64,000 nt of DNA from Pseudonocardia sp. CNS-004 (GTDB lineage Bacteria; Actinomycetota; Actinomycetes; Mycobacteriales; Pseudonocardiaceae), in contig MKJV01000068.1 in NCBI GenBank assembly GCA_001942185.1, positions 486,413-550,412 of the forward strand, written 5' to 3'. A program made the position numbers and the translations under genes. Positions 1-8,281 of the stretch are shown here, in pieces. Position 1 is the stretch's first letter, and each line of letters begins with the position of its first letter. Under the pieces are notes generated by a model. It saw only the letters and a program-made list of their open reading frames with translations. It had not been told where the DNA came from and made no database searches.

Positions 1-1757
1 GCCTGCGGGAAGTTGCCGATCTGCTCGCCGGTGAGGGCGATCTCCTCGGAGAACAGCCCGACGTGGTTGGCGTAGGTGAGCATCTTCTCGAAGGCGAGCC
101 GGGCGTCGTCGAGCCTTCCTGCCCGCGCGAGCGCGTCGACGTACATGAACGAGCAGAGCGAGAAGGTGCCCTCCGAGCCGAGCAGGCCGTCGGGCGAGGC
201 GCCGGGGTCGTAGCGGTAGACGAGGCTGTCGGTGACCAGTTCGTCATCCATCGCCCGCAGCGTGGAGGCCCACATCGGGTCGTGCGGGGCGACGAACCCG
301 ACGCTCGACATCCGCAGCAGCGACGAGTCCAGCACATCGCTGGCGTAGTGCTGGACGAACGCCTTCCGCTCCGCGTTCCAGCCCTTGGTCATGATCTGGT
401 CATAGATCGCGTCCCGGGCCTCGCGCCAGCGATCGACGGCGGCGGGACGGCCGTGCGAGGCCGCCATCCAGATGCCCCGATCGAACGCCACCCAGCTCAT
501 CAACCGGCCGTAGGTGAAGTCCTGACGGCCGCCGCGGGTCTCCCAGATGCCCTCCTCCGGTTGGTCCCACCGCTCGGCGAGCCAGTCCAGTAGCTCGCGG
601 ATCGCGATCCAACCGCGGTGCCCGACCTGCAACCCGCGCGTGTCGGCGAAGAAGATGCTGTCCAGCGCCTCGCCGTAGATGTCGAGCTGGAGCTGGTCGG
701 AGGCGCCGTTGCCGATCCGCACGGGGCGCGAGCCGCGGTAGCCCGACCAGTGCTCCAGCGACTCCTCCTTGAGGTCCGAGGACCCGTCGACCCGGTACAT
801 GATGTTCAGCGGGCCCCCCTCGCCCCCGACCCGCTCGGCCACTCGGTCCCGCAGCCAGCCGCTGAACTGCGCCGACTCCTCGGTGAAGCCCAGCCGCAGC
901 AGGGCGTAGATGGAGAACGACGCGTCCCGCACCCAGGTGAAGCGGTAGTCCCAGTTGCGCTCGCCGCCCACCTGCTCGGGCAGCCCCGTGGTCGGAGCGG
1001 CCACCATGCCGCCGGTCGGGGCGTAGGTCATCAGCTTCAGCGTGATCGCCGAGCGCTGCAGCGTCTCCCGCCAGCGCCCCGTGTAGGTCGAGCGGGCCAG
1101 CCACGAGCGCCAGAAGGCGACCGTGTCGTCGAACATCTGCTGGAACTCCGCCACCCGGATCTCCCGCGGCGGGCCCTCCGCAGCCGACTCCAGCACCACA
1201 CCCCGCACGTCCCCGGCCTTCAGATCGATCGACACCCGCACGTCGCCCTCCTCGACGCGGACCTGCGCCAACCGCGCGTCGTCGGGCTCGTGCACCGCGT
1301 GCAGGGTCAGCGTCAGGGCATCGGTGCTGAACACCGCCCCGTGCGGGGTCAGCTCCGTCCGGTGCGCCCGACAGCCGTACTCGAACCGCGGGGCGATGTC
1401 GACCTCGAAGCTCATCTCGCCGCGGACGCAGCGCAGCATCCGCACCAGCCGGCGGTTGCCGGTGGCCTCCCGGCCCGACGGCGTCATGAAGTCGACGACC
1501 TCGCCCACCCCGGCCTCGGTGATGAACCGCGTGATGAGCACGGCCGTGTCCGGGAAGTACATCTGCTTCGACTCGCAGTCGCGCCCGGGCCGGACCCGGA
1601 AGTGGCCCCCGCGCTCCTCGTCGAGGAGCGCACCGAAGACGCTCGGGGAGTCGAAACGCGGGCAGCAGAACCAGTCGATCGAACCATCCGTGCTGACCAG
1701 CGCCGCCGTCTGCAGGTCGCCGATCAACCCGTGGTCGGCGATCGCTGCCTCGGTCAT
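1..1757 (-). CDS. Glycoside hydrolase family 15 protein (glucoamylase/trehalase-like), 3' end outside window
   Basis: About 585 residues are visible; only the extreme C-terminus is cut off by the window edge. The N-terminal part is the beta-sandwich domain typical of actinobacterial GH15 trehalase-like proteins (it begins MTEAAIADHGLIGD and has the block TDGSIDWFCCPRFDSP). The (alpha/alpha)6 catalytic domain follows, with RNWDYRFTWVRDAS near residue 270 and LLGSEGTFSLCSF near residue 525, the regions that carry the catalytic acids of the family. No signal peptide is seen, so it is probably cytosolic and acts on trehalose or alpha-glucans. The ATG is preceded by GGAGGAGG. It diverges from the glucose-6-phosphate dehydrogenase gene, suggesting coupling of storage-sugar breakdown to NADPH supply. 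The exact substrate cannot be told from sequence. Confidence 0.88.
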   Translation of the reverse strand, partial: MTEAAIADHGLIGDLQTAALVSTDGSIDWFCCPRFDSPSVFGALLDEERGGHFRVRPGRDCESKQMYFPDTAVLITRFITEAGVGEVVDFMTPSGREATGNRRLVRMLRCVRGEMSFEVDIAPRFEYGCRAHRTELTPHGAVFSTDALTLTLHAVHEPDDARLAQVRVEEGDVRVSIDLKAGDVRGVVLESAAEGPPREIRVAEFQQMFDDTVAFWRSWLARSTYTGRWRETLQRSAITLKLMTYAPTGGMVAAPTTGLPEQVGGERNWDYRFTWVRDASFSIYALLRLGFTEESAQFSGWLRDRVAERVGGEGGPLNIMYRVDGSSDLKEESLEHWSGYRGSRPVRIGNGASDQLQLDIYGEALDSIFFADTRGLQVGHRGWIAIRELLDWLAERWDQPEEGIWETRGGRQDFTYGRLMSWVAFDRGIWMAASHGRPAAVDRWREARDAIYDQIMTKGWNAERKAFVQHYASDVLDSSLLRMSSVGFVAPHDPMWASTLRAMDDELVTDSLVYRYDPGASPDGLLGSEGTFSLCSFMYVDALARAGRLDDARLAFEKMLTYANHVGLFSEEIALTGEQIGNFPQ

Positions 1758-2069
1758 GGCTGCCTCCTCCGTGAGAACCACGCGGCCACGGTCACCGTCC
1801 CGGGACGGGACGGCCGAGGCATCACCCGCGACGGACGAGGGACCGCGGTTACCTCCTCGGCCCCGCACGGCTTCCGCCTGATCGCACCACCCCATGCCCG
1901 AATCGCGCCCGATTCCGATCAGCCGGGCGTGACCGCAGGCCCGCCCGGCACTCACCTCAGCGAGGTGATGCGTCGCCATCGGCGCCGCCGGACCGTGGGT
2001 TTCCGCGACGTCGCACGCGCGTCGGGGACCACGCGCTCGACCGACTCGATGATCGACAGGGGTACGACG
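1758..2069. other. Divergent intergenic region between GH15 gene and zwf-like gene
   Basis: This 312-bp stretch holds no convincing gene. It contains the promoters of both flanking genes and a 15-bp dyad at 1953-1967. The rest is GC-rich sequence with no clear terminator or RNA signal. Confidence 0.5.
1953..1967. promoter_or_regulatory. Dyad operator candidate (copy 1 of 8)
   Basis: The sequence CACCTCAGCGAGGTG has perfect 6-bp arms around a 3-bp centre. It lies 102 bp before the zwf-like start and about 195 bp before the GH15 start. It fits the shared form CAYCCnnnnnGGRTG with one symmetric change (CACCT/AGGTG) and the same flanking CTCA/GATG context as the other copies. Confidence 0.55.
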
Positions 2070-3452
2070 ATGACAGCCGACCGCGTGGATGCACTGGTCA
2101 TCTTCGGGGCAACAGGCGACCTGGCGAAGCTGGAGACCTTTCCCGCCCTGGTGGGGCTGGTTGGCCGGGGGGTGCTCGACGTCCCCATCATCGGTGTCGC
2201 CAAGAGCGGCTGGAACCTCGACCGCTTCCGTGACCACGCCGCGCGGTCCGTGCGCGACAACGGCATGGACCTCGGCTCGCCGGCGGCGCGGAGGATGCTC
2301 GGCCTGCTCCGTTACGTGGACGGGGATCTCGGCGACAACGCCACCTACGCGGAGATGTCCCGGGCGATGGGTGACGCCCGGCGAGCCCTCTACTACCTGG
2401 AGGTGCCCCCGTTCCTGTTCGGCCGCATCGCCGAAGGCATCTGGAAGGCGGGGCGGGCCGACGGTGCCCGGGTGATGGTGGAGAAGCCCTTCGGTACCGA
2501 CCTGGGAAGTGCCATCGCGCTCAACGAGACCATGCACCGGTACTTCCCGGAGGACGCCATCTACCGGGTCGACCACTGGTTGGGGCTGGATCCGCTCAAC
2601 GACGTCCTCGTCGCCCGGTTCGCCAACTCGATGATCGAGCCGCTGCTCAATCGCGACCACGTGGAGAGCATCCAGATCACGATGGCCGAGGCCTTCGACG
2701 TCTCGGACCGGGGGCACTTCTACGACGCCACCGGCGCGATCCGCGACGTGCTGCAGAACCACATGCTGCAGGTGCTGGCCACCGTGGTGGCCGATCCGCC
2801 GGACGGCTCCGGGCCGGACTCGTGGCTGGACGCGAAGGCGCGCGTGGTGTCCGCGATCCGCCCGCTGACCCCCGCGGACGCCGTCCGCGGCCAGTACGAC
2901 GGCTACCGCTCCGTCGACGGTGTCGACCCGCTGTCGACCGTGGAGACCTACGCCGCGGTCCGGCTCGCGCTCGACTCGTGGCGATGGGCCGGCGTGCCCC
3001 TGCTCATCCGCGCAGGCAAGACGCTACCCGTGACCGCGACGGAGATCAGCATCAAGTTCCGCGCAGTGCCCTACGACGTGTTCAGCCTGTTCGGCGTCGC
3101 CACCGGGCACATAGCCAACGCGCTGCGGTTCCGCATCTGGCCGAACACCGAGATCAGTCTCAGCCTTGTCGGGAAGAAGCCCGGTCCGGCGCTCGAGCCG
3201 CAACCGCACGACCTCGTGTTCGCCGAGCACGCCGGCGAGAACATGCGCCCGTACGACCGGCTCATCGGCGCCGCCGTCGAGGGACGCCGGGTCCTCTTCG
3301 CCCGGCAGGACACCGTTGAGGCGGCGTGGGGCGTCGTCGACCCGGTGCTCGGCGACGCCGTACCCGTGCACACCTACCCGCGGGAGAGCTGGGGTCCGAA
3401 GGAGGCCGACAGCCTGCTCCCGAACGGCGCCACCTGGAACGACCCGATCTGA
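2070..3452 (+). CDS. zwf: Glucose-6-phosphate dehydrogenase family protein (variant)
   Basis: A 460-residue oxidoreductase of the glucose-6-phosphate dehydrogenase family, which makes NADPH in the oxidative pentose phosphate pathway. The NADP-binding loop GATGDLA is near residue 12, EKPFG near residue 135, and the active-site block RVDHWLG near residue 166 retains the catalytic His. In the canonical signature HYLGK the Tyr and Lys contact the sugar phosphate; here the block reads HWLGL, so both are replaced. It is also shorter than the usual 490-510 residues. The ATG at 2070 has AGGGG upstream; an in-frame ATG at 2046 is less likely. The dyad at 1953-1967 may control it. It is clearly in the family, but the substrate preference may differ. 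Confidence 0.85.
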   Translation: MTADRVDALVIFGATGDLAKLETFPALVGLVGRGVLDVPIIGVAKSGWNLDRFRDHAARSVRDNGMDLGSPAARRMLGLLRYVDGDLGDNATYAEMSRAMGDARRALYYLEVPPFLFGRIAEGIWKAGRADGARVMVEKPFGTDLGSAIALNETMHRYFPEDAIYRVDHWLGLDPLNDVLVARFANSMIEPLLNRDHVESIQITMAEAFDVSDRGHFYDATGAIRDVLQNHMLQVLATVVADPPDGSGPDSWLDAKARVVSAIRPLTPADAVRGQYDGYRSVDGVDPLSTVETYAAVRLALDSWRWAGVPLLIRAGKTLPVTATEISIKFRAVPYDVFSLFGVATGHIANALRFRIWPNTEISLSLVGKKPGPALEPQPHDLVFAEHAGENMRPYDRLIGAAVEGRRVLFARQDTVEAAWGVVDPVLGDAVPVHTYPRESWGPKEADSLLPNGATWNDPI

Positions 3453-3562
3453 CCGCCACGCTCGGCGAGCTGTGGAGAGGGGTGATCGGGATCGCCCAGA
3501 CCGCCCTCGCCTTCGGGCCGAGCCTCCGGTCGGTGCCGCACCATCCCGGGGCCGGGCCGCTC

Positions 3563-5203
3563 TCAGGGCCGGTGCGCCGCTGTGTCGGCCGCGGGCGCGG
3601 AGCGTTGCGGGCGATCCGGGATCCTGCGGGCGGCGAAGAGCCCGACCGCTGCGAAGAGCGCCAGCACGGTGAGTGCCGCTTGCAGGCCCTCCACCCGCGC
3701 GTCGCGGTTCACCTCGATGGCGGCATCGGCGACCGGCTGGGGCGCAGCGGCCTGGTCCAGCGCCGTCTGGAGGTCGGCGTCGGACAGGAAGGGGACGCCA
3801 CCGGCGAGCTGGACGCTCGCCTGCGTCTTGACCTGCTCGGGAATCGCCGGGTTCTCCTGGACCCCCAGCAGGAAGGCCGTGGTCAGGGACGTGATCAGGA
3901 TGGAGCCGGCGAGCGCGGTGCCGAGAGCGGCGCCGAGGTTCGTCGCCGTGTTCTGCAGCCCGCCGACCTCGGGGCTCAGCTCGTCGGGCACCGCGCTCAC
4001 CGTCACGGCCCCGAGTTGCGACGCGAGCGCGCCGATCCCCAGCCCGGCGAGCAGCAGCGGCACGGTTACGATCCGCGCGTCGGCGGCCGGGTCGATGGCC
4101 ACGAGCAGGATGACTACGCCGACGAGCATCGCGAGCAGGCCCAGCCGCACCACTCGGCGTGAGGACGCGTTCGGGAAGAACCTGGGGATCCCGACCGCTG
4201 CGGCGAGCAGCGTGATGGACAGCGGCAGGATCCGCACCCCGGTCTCGATCGCGGTCAGGCCGAGTGACACCGACAGGAACAGCGGGATCGTGAAGAACAG
4301 TCCCGCCTGCACCAGGTAGAGCAGGAAGAACATCAGGAGCCCGCCCATCATCTGGCGGTTGCTGAGCATCGACGGCTTGATCAGTGGATCCCGGTTCGCC
4401 TCCTCGAGGCGCGACTCCCGCTCGAGGAAGGCCCACACGACCAGTAGTCCGCTGATCACGAACCAGACCGTGAGCGAGACACCCAGCAGCGACATCGCAC
4501 CCGGCTTCGGGACGACCCAGCCCCACTCCGCGGATCGCAGCACGCCGAAGACCGCCAGCCCGAGCCCCACTGCGGCGAGGACGGATCCGATGACGTCGAA
4601 CCGGGTACGCCCCTCGAGCGGGGCGTCCTGGATCCGGCGCGCCAGCAGCAGGATCCCGGCGACAACGAGCACCTCCCCGACGAACACCCACCGCCAGGAG
4701 AAGTACGTCGTCGCGATCCCGCCGATCAGCGGGCCGACCGCGACCGCGATCGCGCCCGCGCCCATCACGAGCCCGTACGCACGCGGGCGGCCCTCGGGCC
4801 GGAAGTTGCCGGCGACCAGCGCGACGATCGCGGGCAGGATCAGCGCGGCCCCGATGCCTTCCAGCACGGACCATCCGACGATGAGGACCGGCAGGTTCGG
4901 CGCCGCCGCGGTCAGCAGCGAGCCTGCGCCGTAGACGGTGCAGCCGATCGTGAACGCGCGCCGTCGCCCGATCAACGAGCCGATCTTGCCGCCCGTCACC
5001 ATCAGCATCGCCATGACCAGTGTGTAGAGCGTGATGGCCGCCTGGATCCCGGTGACCGTCGTACCGACATCCTTCGCCACGGTGGCGATGGCGACGTTCA
5101 TGACCGAGCTGTCGAGGGTCATCAGGAACTGGCCTGCCGCGAGGGTGAACAGCACCGAGCTCGTCCTGCCGGTCGAGGGGGCCGCCGGTGCACCAGCGCT
5201 CAT
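3563..5203 (-). CDS. MFS drug transporter, DHA2 (14-helix) family
   Basis: A 546-residue inner-membrane proton-coupled exporter. The N-terminal helices carry the DHA2 signature region LDSSVMNVAIATVAKDVG and the loop-2 motif GGKIGSLIGRRRAF, and the length and about 14 hydrophobic segments match the EmrB/QacA type. The ATG at 5203 follows GGAGG and is preferred over a possible upstream start at 5332, which would run across the dyad at 5273-5287. It stands alone on the minus strand, convergent with the zwf-like gene and divergent from the lipoprotein gene. The dyad lies 70 bp upstream, so it may belong to the stress regulon. Substrate unknown. Confidence 0.85.
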   Translation of the reverse strand: MSAGAPAAPSTGRTSSVLFTLAAGQFLMTLDSSVMNVAIATVAKDVGTTVTGIQAAITLYTLVMAMLMVTGGKIGSLIGRRRAFTIGCTVYGAGSLLTAAAPNLPVLIVGWSVLEGIGAALILPAIVALVAGNFRPEGRPRAYGLVMGAGAIAVAVGPLIGGIATTYFSWRWVFVGEVLVVAGILLLARRIQDAPLEGRTRFDVIGSVLAAVGLGLAVFGVLRSAEWGWVVPKPGAMSLLGVSLTVWFVISGLLVVWAFLERESRLEEANRDPLIKPSMLSNRQMMGGLLMFFLLYLVQAGLFFTIPLFLSVSLGLTAIETGVRILPLSITLLAAAVGIPRFFPNASSRRVVRLGLLAMLVGVVILLVAIDPAADARIVTVPLLLAGLGIGALASQLGAVTVSAVPDELSPEVGGLQNTATNLGAALGTALAGSILITSLTTAFLLGVQENPAIPEQVKTQASVQLAGGVPFLSDADLQTALDQAAAPQPVADAAIEVNRDARVEGLQAALTVLALFAAVGLFAARRIPDRPQRSAPAADTAAHRP

Positions 5204-5272
5204 CGCCGCCTCCGTCGCCGATCTCGCCGTGCGTTCGATGCCGATGATGCGACGGCGATGCGCGCCCGGCCT

Positions 5273-5287
5273 CATCCCTGACGGATG
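5273..5287. promoter_or_regulatory. Dyad operator candidate (copy 2 of 8)
   Basis: CATCCCTGACGGATG is flanked by CCT and AGG, extending the symmetry outward. It sits between divergent genes, 70 bp before the DHA2 transporter start and 66 bp before the lipoprotein start, a position that could serve both. Confidence 0.6.
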
Positions 5288-5352
5288 AGGCGCCACCGCC
5301 GTATCGTCGGGCAGGTTCGGTGTCCACCCCAACCGACATCGAAGGTGAACCG

Positions 5353-5923
5353 GTGATCACGCCGAGCAACCTCGAGGGCAGGCGGACAGCCAACGGACTG
5401 ATCGCAGCCGCGGTGCTCAGGGCGGCGCAGGCTGCTCCGGAGCCACACCCTCCGCCCCACCAGCCACGACGCCTCCTCCCACCACGAGCACCTCAGCCGC
5501 GCTCTGCGCCGCAGCCGGAGACTTCCGCACCGCCACCAACCAGCTCGTCGAAGTCGACCCCGCGGCGGGGGTCCTGGACGGCGTGAAGGCTGCCCTGCCG
5601 AACCTCGGCACCGCCGGGCGCGAGATGGCGGACGCCGCAGCGGCCGAGTTCGGTCCTCAGGCCCAAGACCTGAACGAGGCGATCTCCGCCCTCGGCAGCA
5701 CGGTCGAGGGCCTGCAGAGCCAGGCCGACCGCTCCTCGAAGCTCGGCGAAGTCGCCACGTCCGTCAGCGAGATCGAACAGGCCGCGGCACCATCGTGGAC
5801 AGCGCCTACAAGGCTGCCCATCCATCTCGGCCCCACGCACGACGTAACGGCCGGATGGTCACGCGACGCCGTAGCCGCCGCTCCTCGCCCACGGTTGGCA
5901 GCGAGGACGGAGCGGGCCCGTGA
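5353..5923 (+). CDS. Putative secreted lipoprotein (two apparent frameshifts)
   Basis: Read across two single-base losses (about 5420 and 5785), this encodes about 190 residues. It has an N-terminal hydrophobic segment (GLIAAAVL), a lipobox-like GGAGCSG, a Pro/Thr-rich linker, and a mature domain with AALCAAAGDFRTATNQLV and a helical stretch ending GTIVDSAYKAA. The GTG at 5353 follows a GAAGG site. The reconstructed stop overlaps the GTG of the ion channel gene (GTGA), so the two are probably co-translated. It may be a surface helical protein associated with the channel, but I do not recognise a named family. The dyad at 5273-5287 lies 66 bp upstream. Confidence 0.5.
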
Positions 5924-6497
5924 CGAGGAAGCGCCACGACGAACTGACCCCAGCCGCCCGCAGGCGCCTGATCGTGGCGTGCCTGCTGCGGGCAGGCGTG
6001 TCGATGACACTGCTAGTGCTCGTGTACTACACCATCCCGCTGGATCGGCCCCTCGATTCCGCCACGTGGATCGGGTTCGCGCTCGGCCTGCTGGCCTTCG
6101 CCGCAGTCATCGCCTGGCAGGTGCGAGCCATCATCGCGTCCGACGTCCCGCGGCTGCGCGCCATCCAGGCCGTCGCCATCGCCCTCCCGATGCTGCTGCT
6201 GTTGTTCGCCTCGATCTATCTCCGGATCTCCCGCGCTTCCACGGACAGCTTCACGGAGGCGCTGGGCCGGACCGACGCTCCCTACTTCACGGTCACCGTC
6301 TTCGCCACCGTTGGCTTCGGAGACATCGCACCGCGAAGCGAACTCGCGCGGATCCTCACGATGATCCAGATGATCACGGGCCTCGTCGCCGTCGGACTGG
6401 TCGCGAAGATCCTCTTGGCGCCGTGCGGACGGCGGTGCAGCGGCGGGAGAAACCGGATGCGACCGACCACGGCATCGGCCGCGGCGGGGGTGGATGA
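5920..6497 (+). CDS. Two-transmembrane potassium-channel-like protein (frameshift near 6418)
   Basis: The protein has several hydrophobic helices, a pore loop with the selectivity-filter sequence TVGFGDI near residues 130-136, and a final helix (MIQMITGLVAVGLVAKILL), the layout of an Ion_trans_2 channel. Extra N-terminal helices (residues 20-100) precede the pore domain. One base appears lost near 6418; the other frame continues LGAVRTAVQRREKPD to a stop at 6497, giving about 192 residues, a normal ending for this family. The GTG start overlaps the stop of the preceding lipoprotein gene. Probable role: potassium conductance under stress. Confidence 0.75.
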
Positions 6498-6916
6498 GAT
6501 GGAAGGTCCCACTCGGGAGCGGTCATCCCGCCGACGGACGCCGCGAACTCGTCGCACACGACGATGTCGGCCGGCCCTCGAACTCGACGAGGAGCAGGTC
6601 CTGCACGCGCCAGTCCGAGGAGGACCTGCGCCTCCTCGGGCGAGCCGGGAGCCCCGCCGGCCGCCACGGGCGAATCCAACGAATACGTCGCCGTCGCCTC
6701 ATCTCGAGTCTTCCTGAACACCGTAGGGGTAGGGGACACCTGACGCCGTTCTCTGCACCCACACGCTCGGGCTCCGGTACGCGGGGCCGCCACACACATG
6801 TTGGCCGGCGGCGCATCCCGACTCTCACCCGAACCGGGTGATGCATTGCGCGGGAACCGCTGTCTCACTTGTTCGAACCGACAGGCTCCAGGGCACGTGA
6901 CGAAGGAGAGTCTTCG
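6498..6916. other. Intergenic region with a coding-like minus-strand tract and a dyad
   Basis: There is no firm gene in this 419-bp stretch. On the minus strand, roughly 6720 to 6490, two frames joined by one lost base give a GC3-rich reading with DWRVQDLLLVEFEGR followed by ADIVVCDEFAASVGGM. This could be a small degenerate or frameshifted gene of unknown family. The dyad at 6826-6840 and the promoter of the next gene lie at the right end. Confidence 0.3.
6826..6840. promoter_or_regulatory. Dyad operator candidate (copy 3 of 8)
   Basis: CACCCGAACCGGGTG has perfect 6-bp arms, flanked by TCT and ATG, and lies 76 bp before the start at 6917. It would control the peroxidase cluster that follows. 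Confidence 0.6.
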
Positions 6917-7506
6917 ATGACGGCATCGACAGAACCCACCCAGTCCGCTCAGCCGGAGCGCCCGGGCACGAGGGATGGGGTGGCCAACGAGTTCCTCATC
7001 CTTGCCAACCTCAAGCCGGGCCACGCGGATGCGCTGCGCGAGGAGATCGCCGGTTACCAGACAGCGGAGGCGACGGAGGCAAGACGAGCAGCGTTTCAAG
7101 AGATCGCCACATTGCACGACGCGCGGCATGTGATCCTCGACGAGGGTACGCGATTCCTGTTCGCCAGCGTCTTCGACGGGTCCTGGGACGCCTACATCGA
7201 CGACTTCGGTTCACTTTCCCTGGCGGAAGGCTTAGATAGAATCTTTTCCCACTGCGAAGGGTTCCCTGGTATTAGGGAACCCAGCGTGAAGGATTGGCTT
7301 GTCGCGCACCAGGTGCCCGCATTGTTCTTCTTCAGCGGCTACCCCGATCTCACCGTCAAGCGAATCTGGAAGGATCAAGAGGTGAATGAGGCGTTCCAGG
7401 ACGTGCTCGACAGCCCGGAGTTCCGGGAGGCGCTAGACAATCCTGCCAACTCGGCGCTAGTGGCCTCACCAGCTTCCAAAAGCTGCTCGACAAAGCCGCC
7501 GGCTAA
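6917..7506 (+). CDS. Putative dimeric alpha/beta-barrel-like protein, copy 1 (frameshift near 7475)
   Basis: About 196 residues after restoring one lost base near 7475; the shifted frame ends SFQKLLDKAAG and a stop at 7504-7506, matching the end of the neighbouring paralogue. The N-terminal half has the pattern of ferredoxin-like alpha/beta barrels (FLILANLKPGHADALREEI, then FLFASVFDGSWDAYIDDF). The C-terminal half ends with a conserved helix block (IWKDQEVNEAFQDVLDSPEFRE). No signal peptide or membrane segment is present. The ATG follows AAGGAGAG. It is the first gene of a cluster with a catalase-family protein and a DyP peroxidase, so a role in peroxide chemistry or as a partner of these haem enzymes is inferred. 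Confidence 0.65.
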
Positions 7507-7617
7507 GGCCAATCAACACCCCCGAGTCAATCACAGACCCTCATCCACTGAATTCGGACGCGCGTCCGATTAGGCCGGCTCAGGCTCCAGGCAACACGTG
7601 ACAAAGGAGAGACCCCG

Positions 7618-8196
7618 ATGACGGCATCGACAGAAGCCACTCAGTCAGCTCAGCCGGAGCGGCCGGGCTTGACGGATGGAGTGGCTAGCGAGTTCCTCGT
7701 CATTGCCAAGATCAAGCCGGGCCACACGGATGCGCTGCGCAAGGTGATCGAGGCGGCCCAGGCCAAGATGGATCGAAGCGGGCAGATAGAAATCGGCACA
7801 TTGCACACCGCGCGGGCCCTGATCTTCGACAACGATACCCGTTTTCTGTTCGCCAGCGTCTTCGACGGGTCCTGGGACACCTACATCGACGACTTCGCAG
7901 TGACGGTAGCTGGGGAGAACTTTGAGAAGACCTTTACGCACACAGAGGGGTTCCCCGGCATGAAGGATCCCAAGGTGAAGGAGTGGTTTGTCGCCAACCA
8001 GGTGCCTGCAGGCTTATTCACCACCTCCTACCCTGATCTCACCGTCAAGCAGATCTGGAAGGACCAACGTGTGAACGAGGCGTTCCAGGAGGTGCTCGAC
8101 ACCCCGGAGTTTCGGGAATTGCTCGACAATCCGGCCGCCGCGGCGCTGCGGGCCACACCGGCCTTCCAGAGGCTGCTCGACGAAGCCGCGGGATAA
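7618..8196 (+). CDS. Putative dimeric alpha/beta-barrel-like protein, copy 2
   Basis: An intact 192-residue paralogue of the gene just upstream, with the same N-terminus (MTASTEATQSAQPERPG), the same barrel-like core (FLVIAKIKPGHTDALRKVIE, FLFASVFDGSWDTYIDDF) and the same C-terminal helices (IWKDQRVNEAFQEVLDTPEF). The ATG follows AAAGGAGAG. It lies 85 bp before the catalase-family gene on the same strand. The family is known next to haem peroxidases, but its biochemical role is not established; a cofactor, substrate-channelling or dimerisation role is inference. Confidence 0.75.
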   Translation: MTASTEATQSAQPERPGLTDGVASEFLVIAKIKPGHTDALRKVIEAAQAKMDRSGQIEIGTLHTARALIFDNDTRFLFASVFDGSWDTYIDDFAVTVAGENFEKTFTHTEGFPGMKDPKVKEWFVANQVPAGLFTTSYPDLTVKQIWKDQRVNEAFQEVLDTPEFRELLDNPAAAALRATPAFQRLLDEAAG

Positions 8197-8281
8197 GGCC
8201 AACAACCCACCCCGAGTCGATCACAGACCCTCATCCGGTGAATTCCGGTGTCGGGCCCTGGTCCGGGAATGAGGATCATCC

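Larger units (their letters stand above)
6882..8243 (+). repeat. Tandem duplication of a gene with both flanks
   Basis: Two diverged units of about 670 bp lie in direct order (about 6882-7552 and 7581-8243). Each begins with CAGGCTCCAGG and a shared leader, contains a barrel-like gene starting with the same codons, and ends with the tail ACAGACCCTCATCC and GAATTC after the stop. The shared non-coding edges show duplication of a whole segment rather than two separate gene arrivals. The coding parts have since diverged, most in residues 45-65. Confidence 0.8.

Noticed and set aside
618..2069. Long plus-strand frame running through the GH15 gene into zwf
   Set aside because: It is the antisense shadow of the GH15 gene; zwf family homology starts at 2070 where a ribosome binding site and ATG occur.
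3024..5393. Very long Arg/Gly/Asp-rich minus-strand frame
   Set aside because: Low-complexity Arg/Gly/Ala composition and complete overlap with the DHA2 transporter and zwf-like genes mark it as a GC-rich shadow frame.
7505..8243. Direct repeats of ACAGACCCTCATCC as possible attachment sites or CRISPR-like repeats
   Set aside because: They are the matching tails of the tandem gene duplication; only two copies exist and no integrase or cas gene is near.
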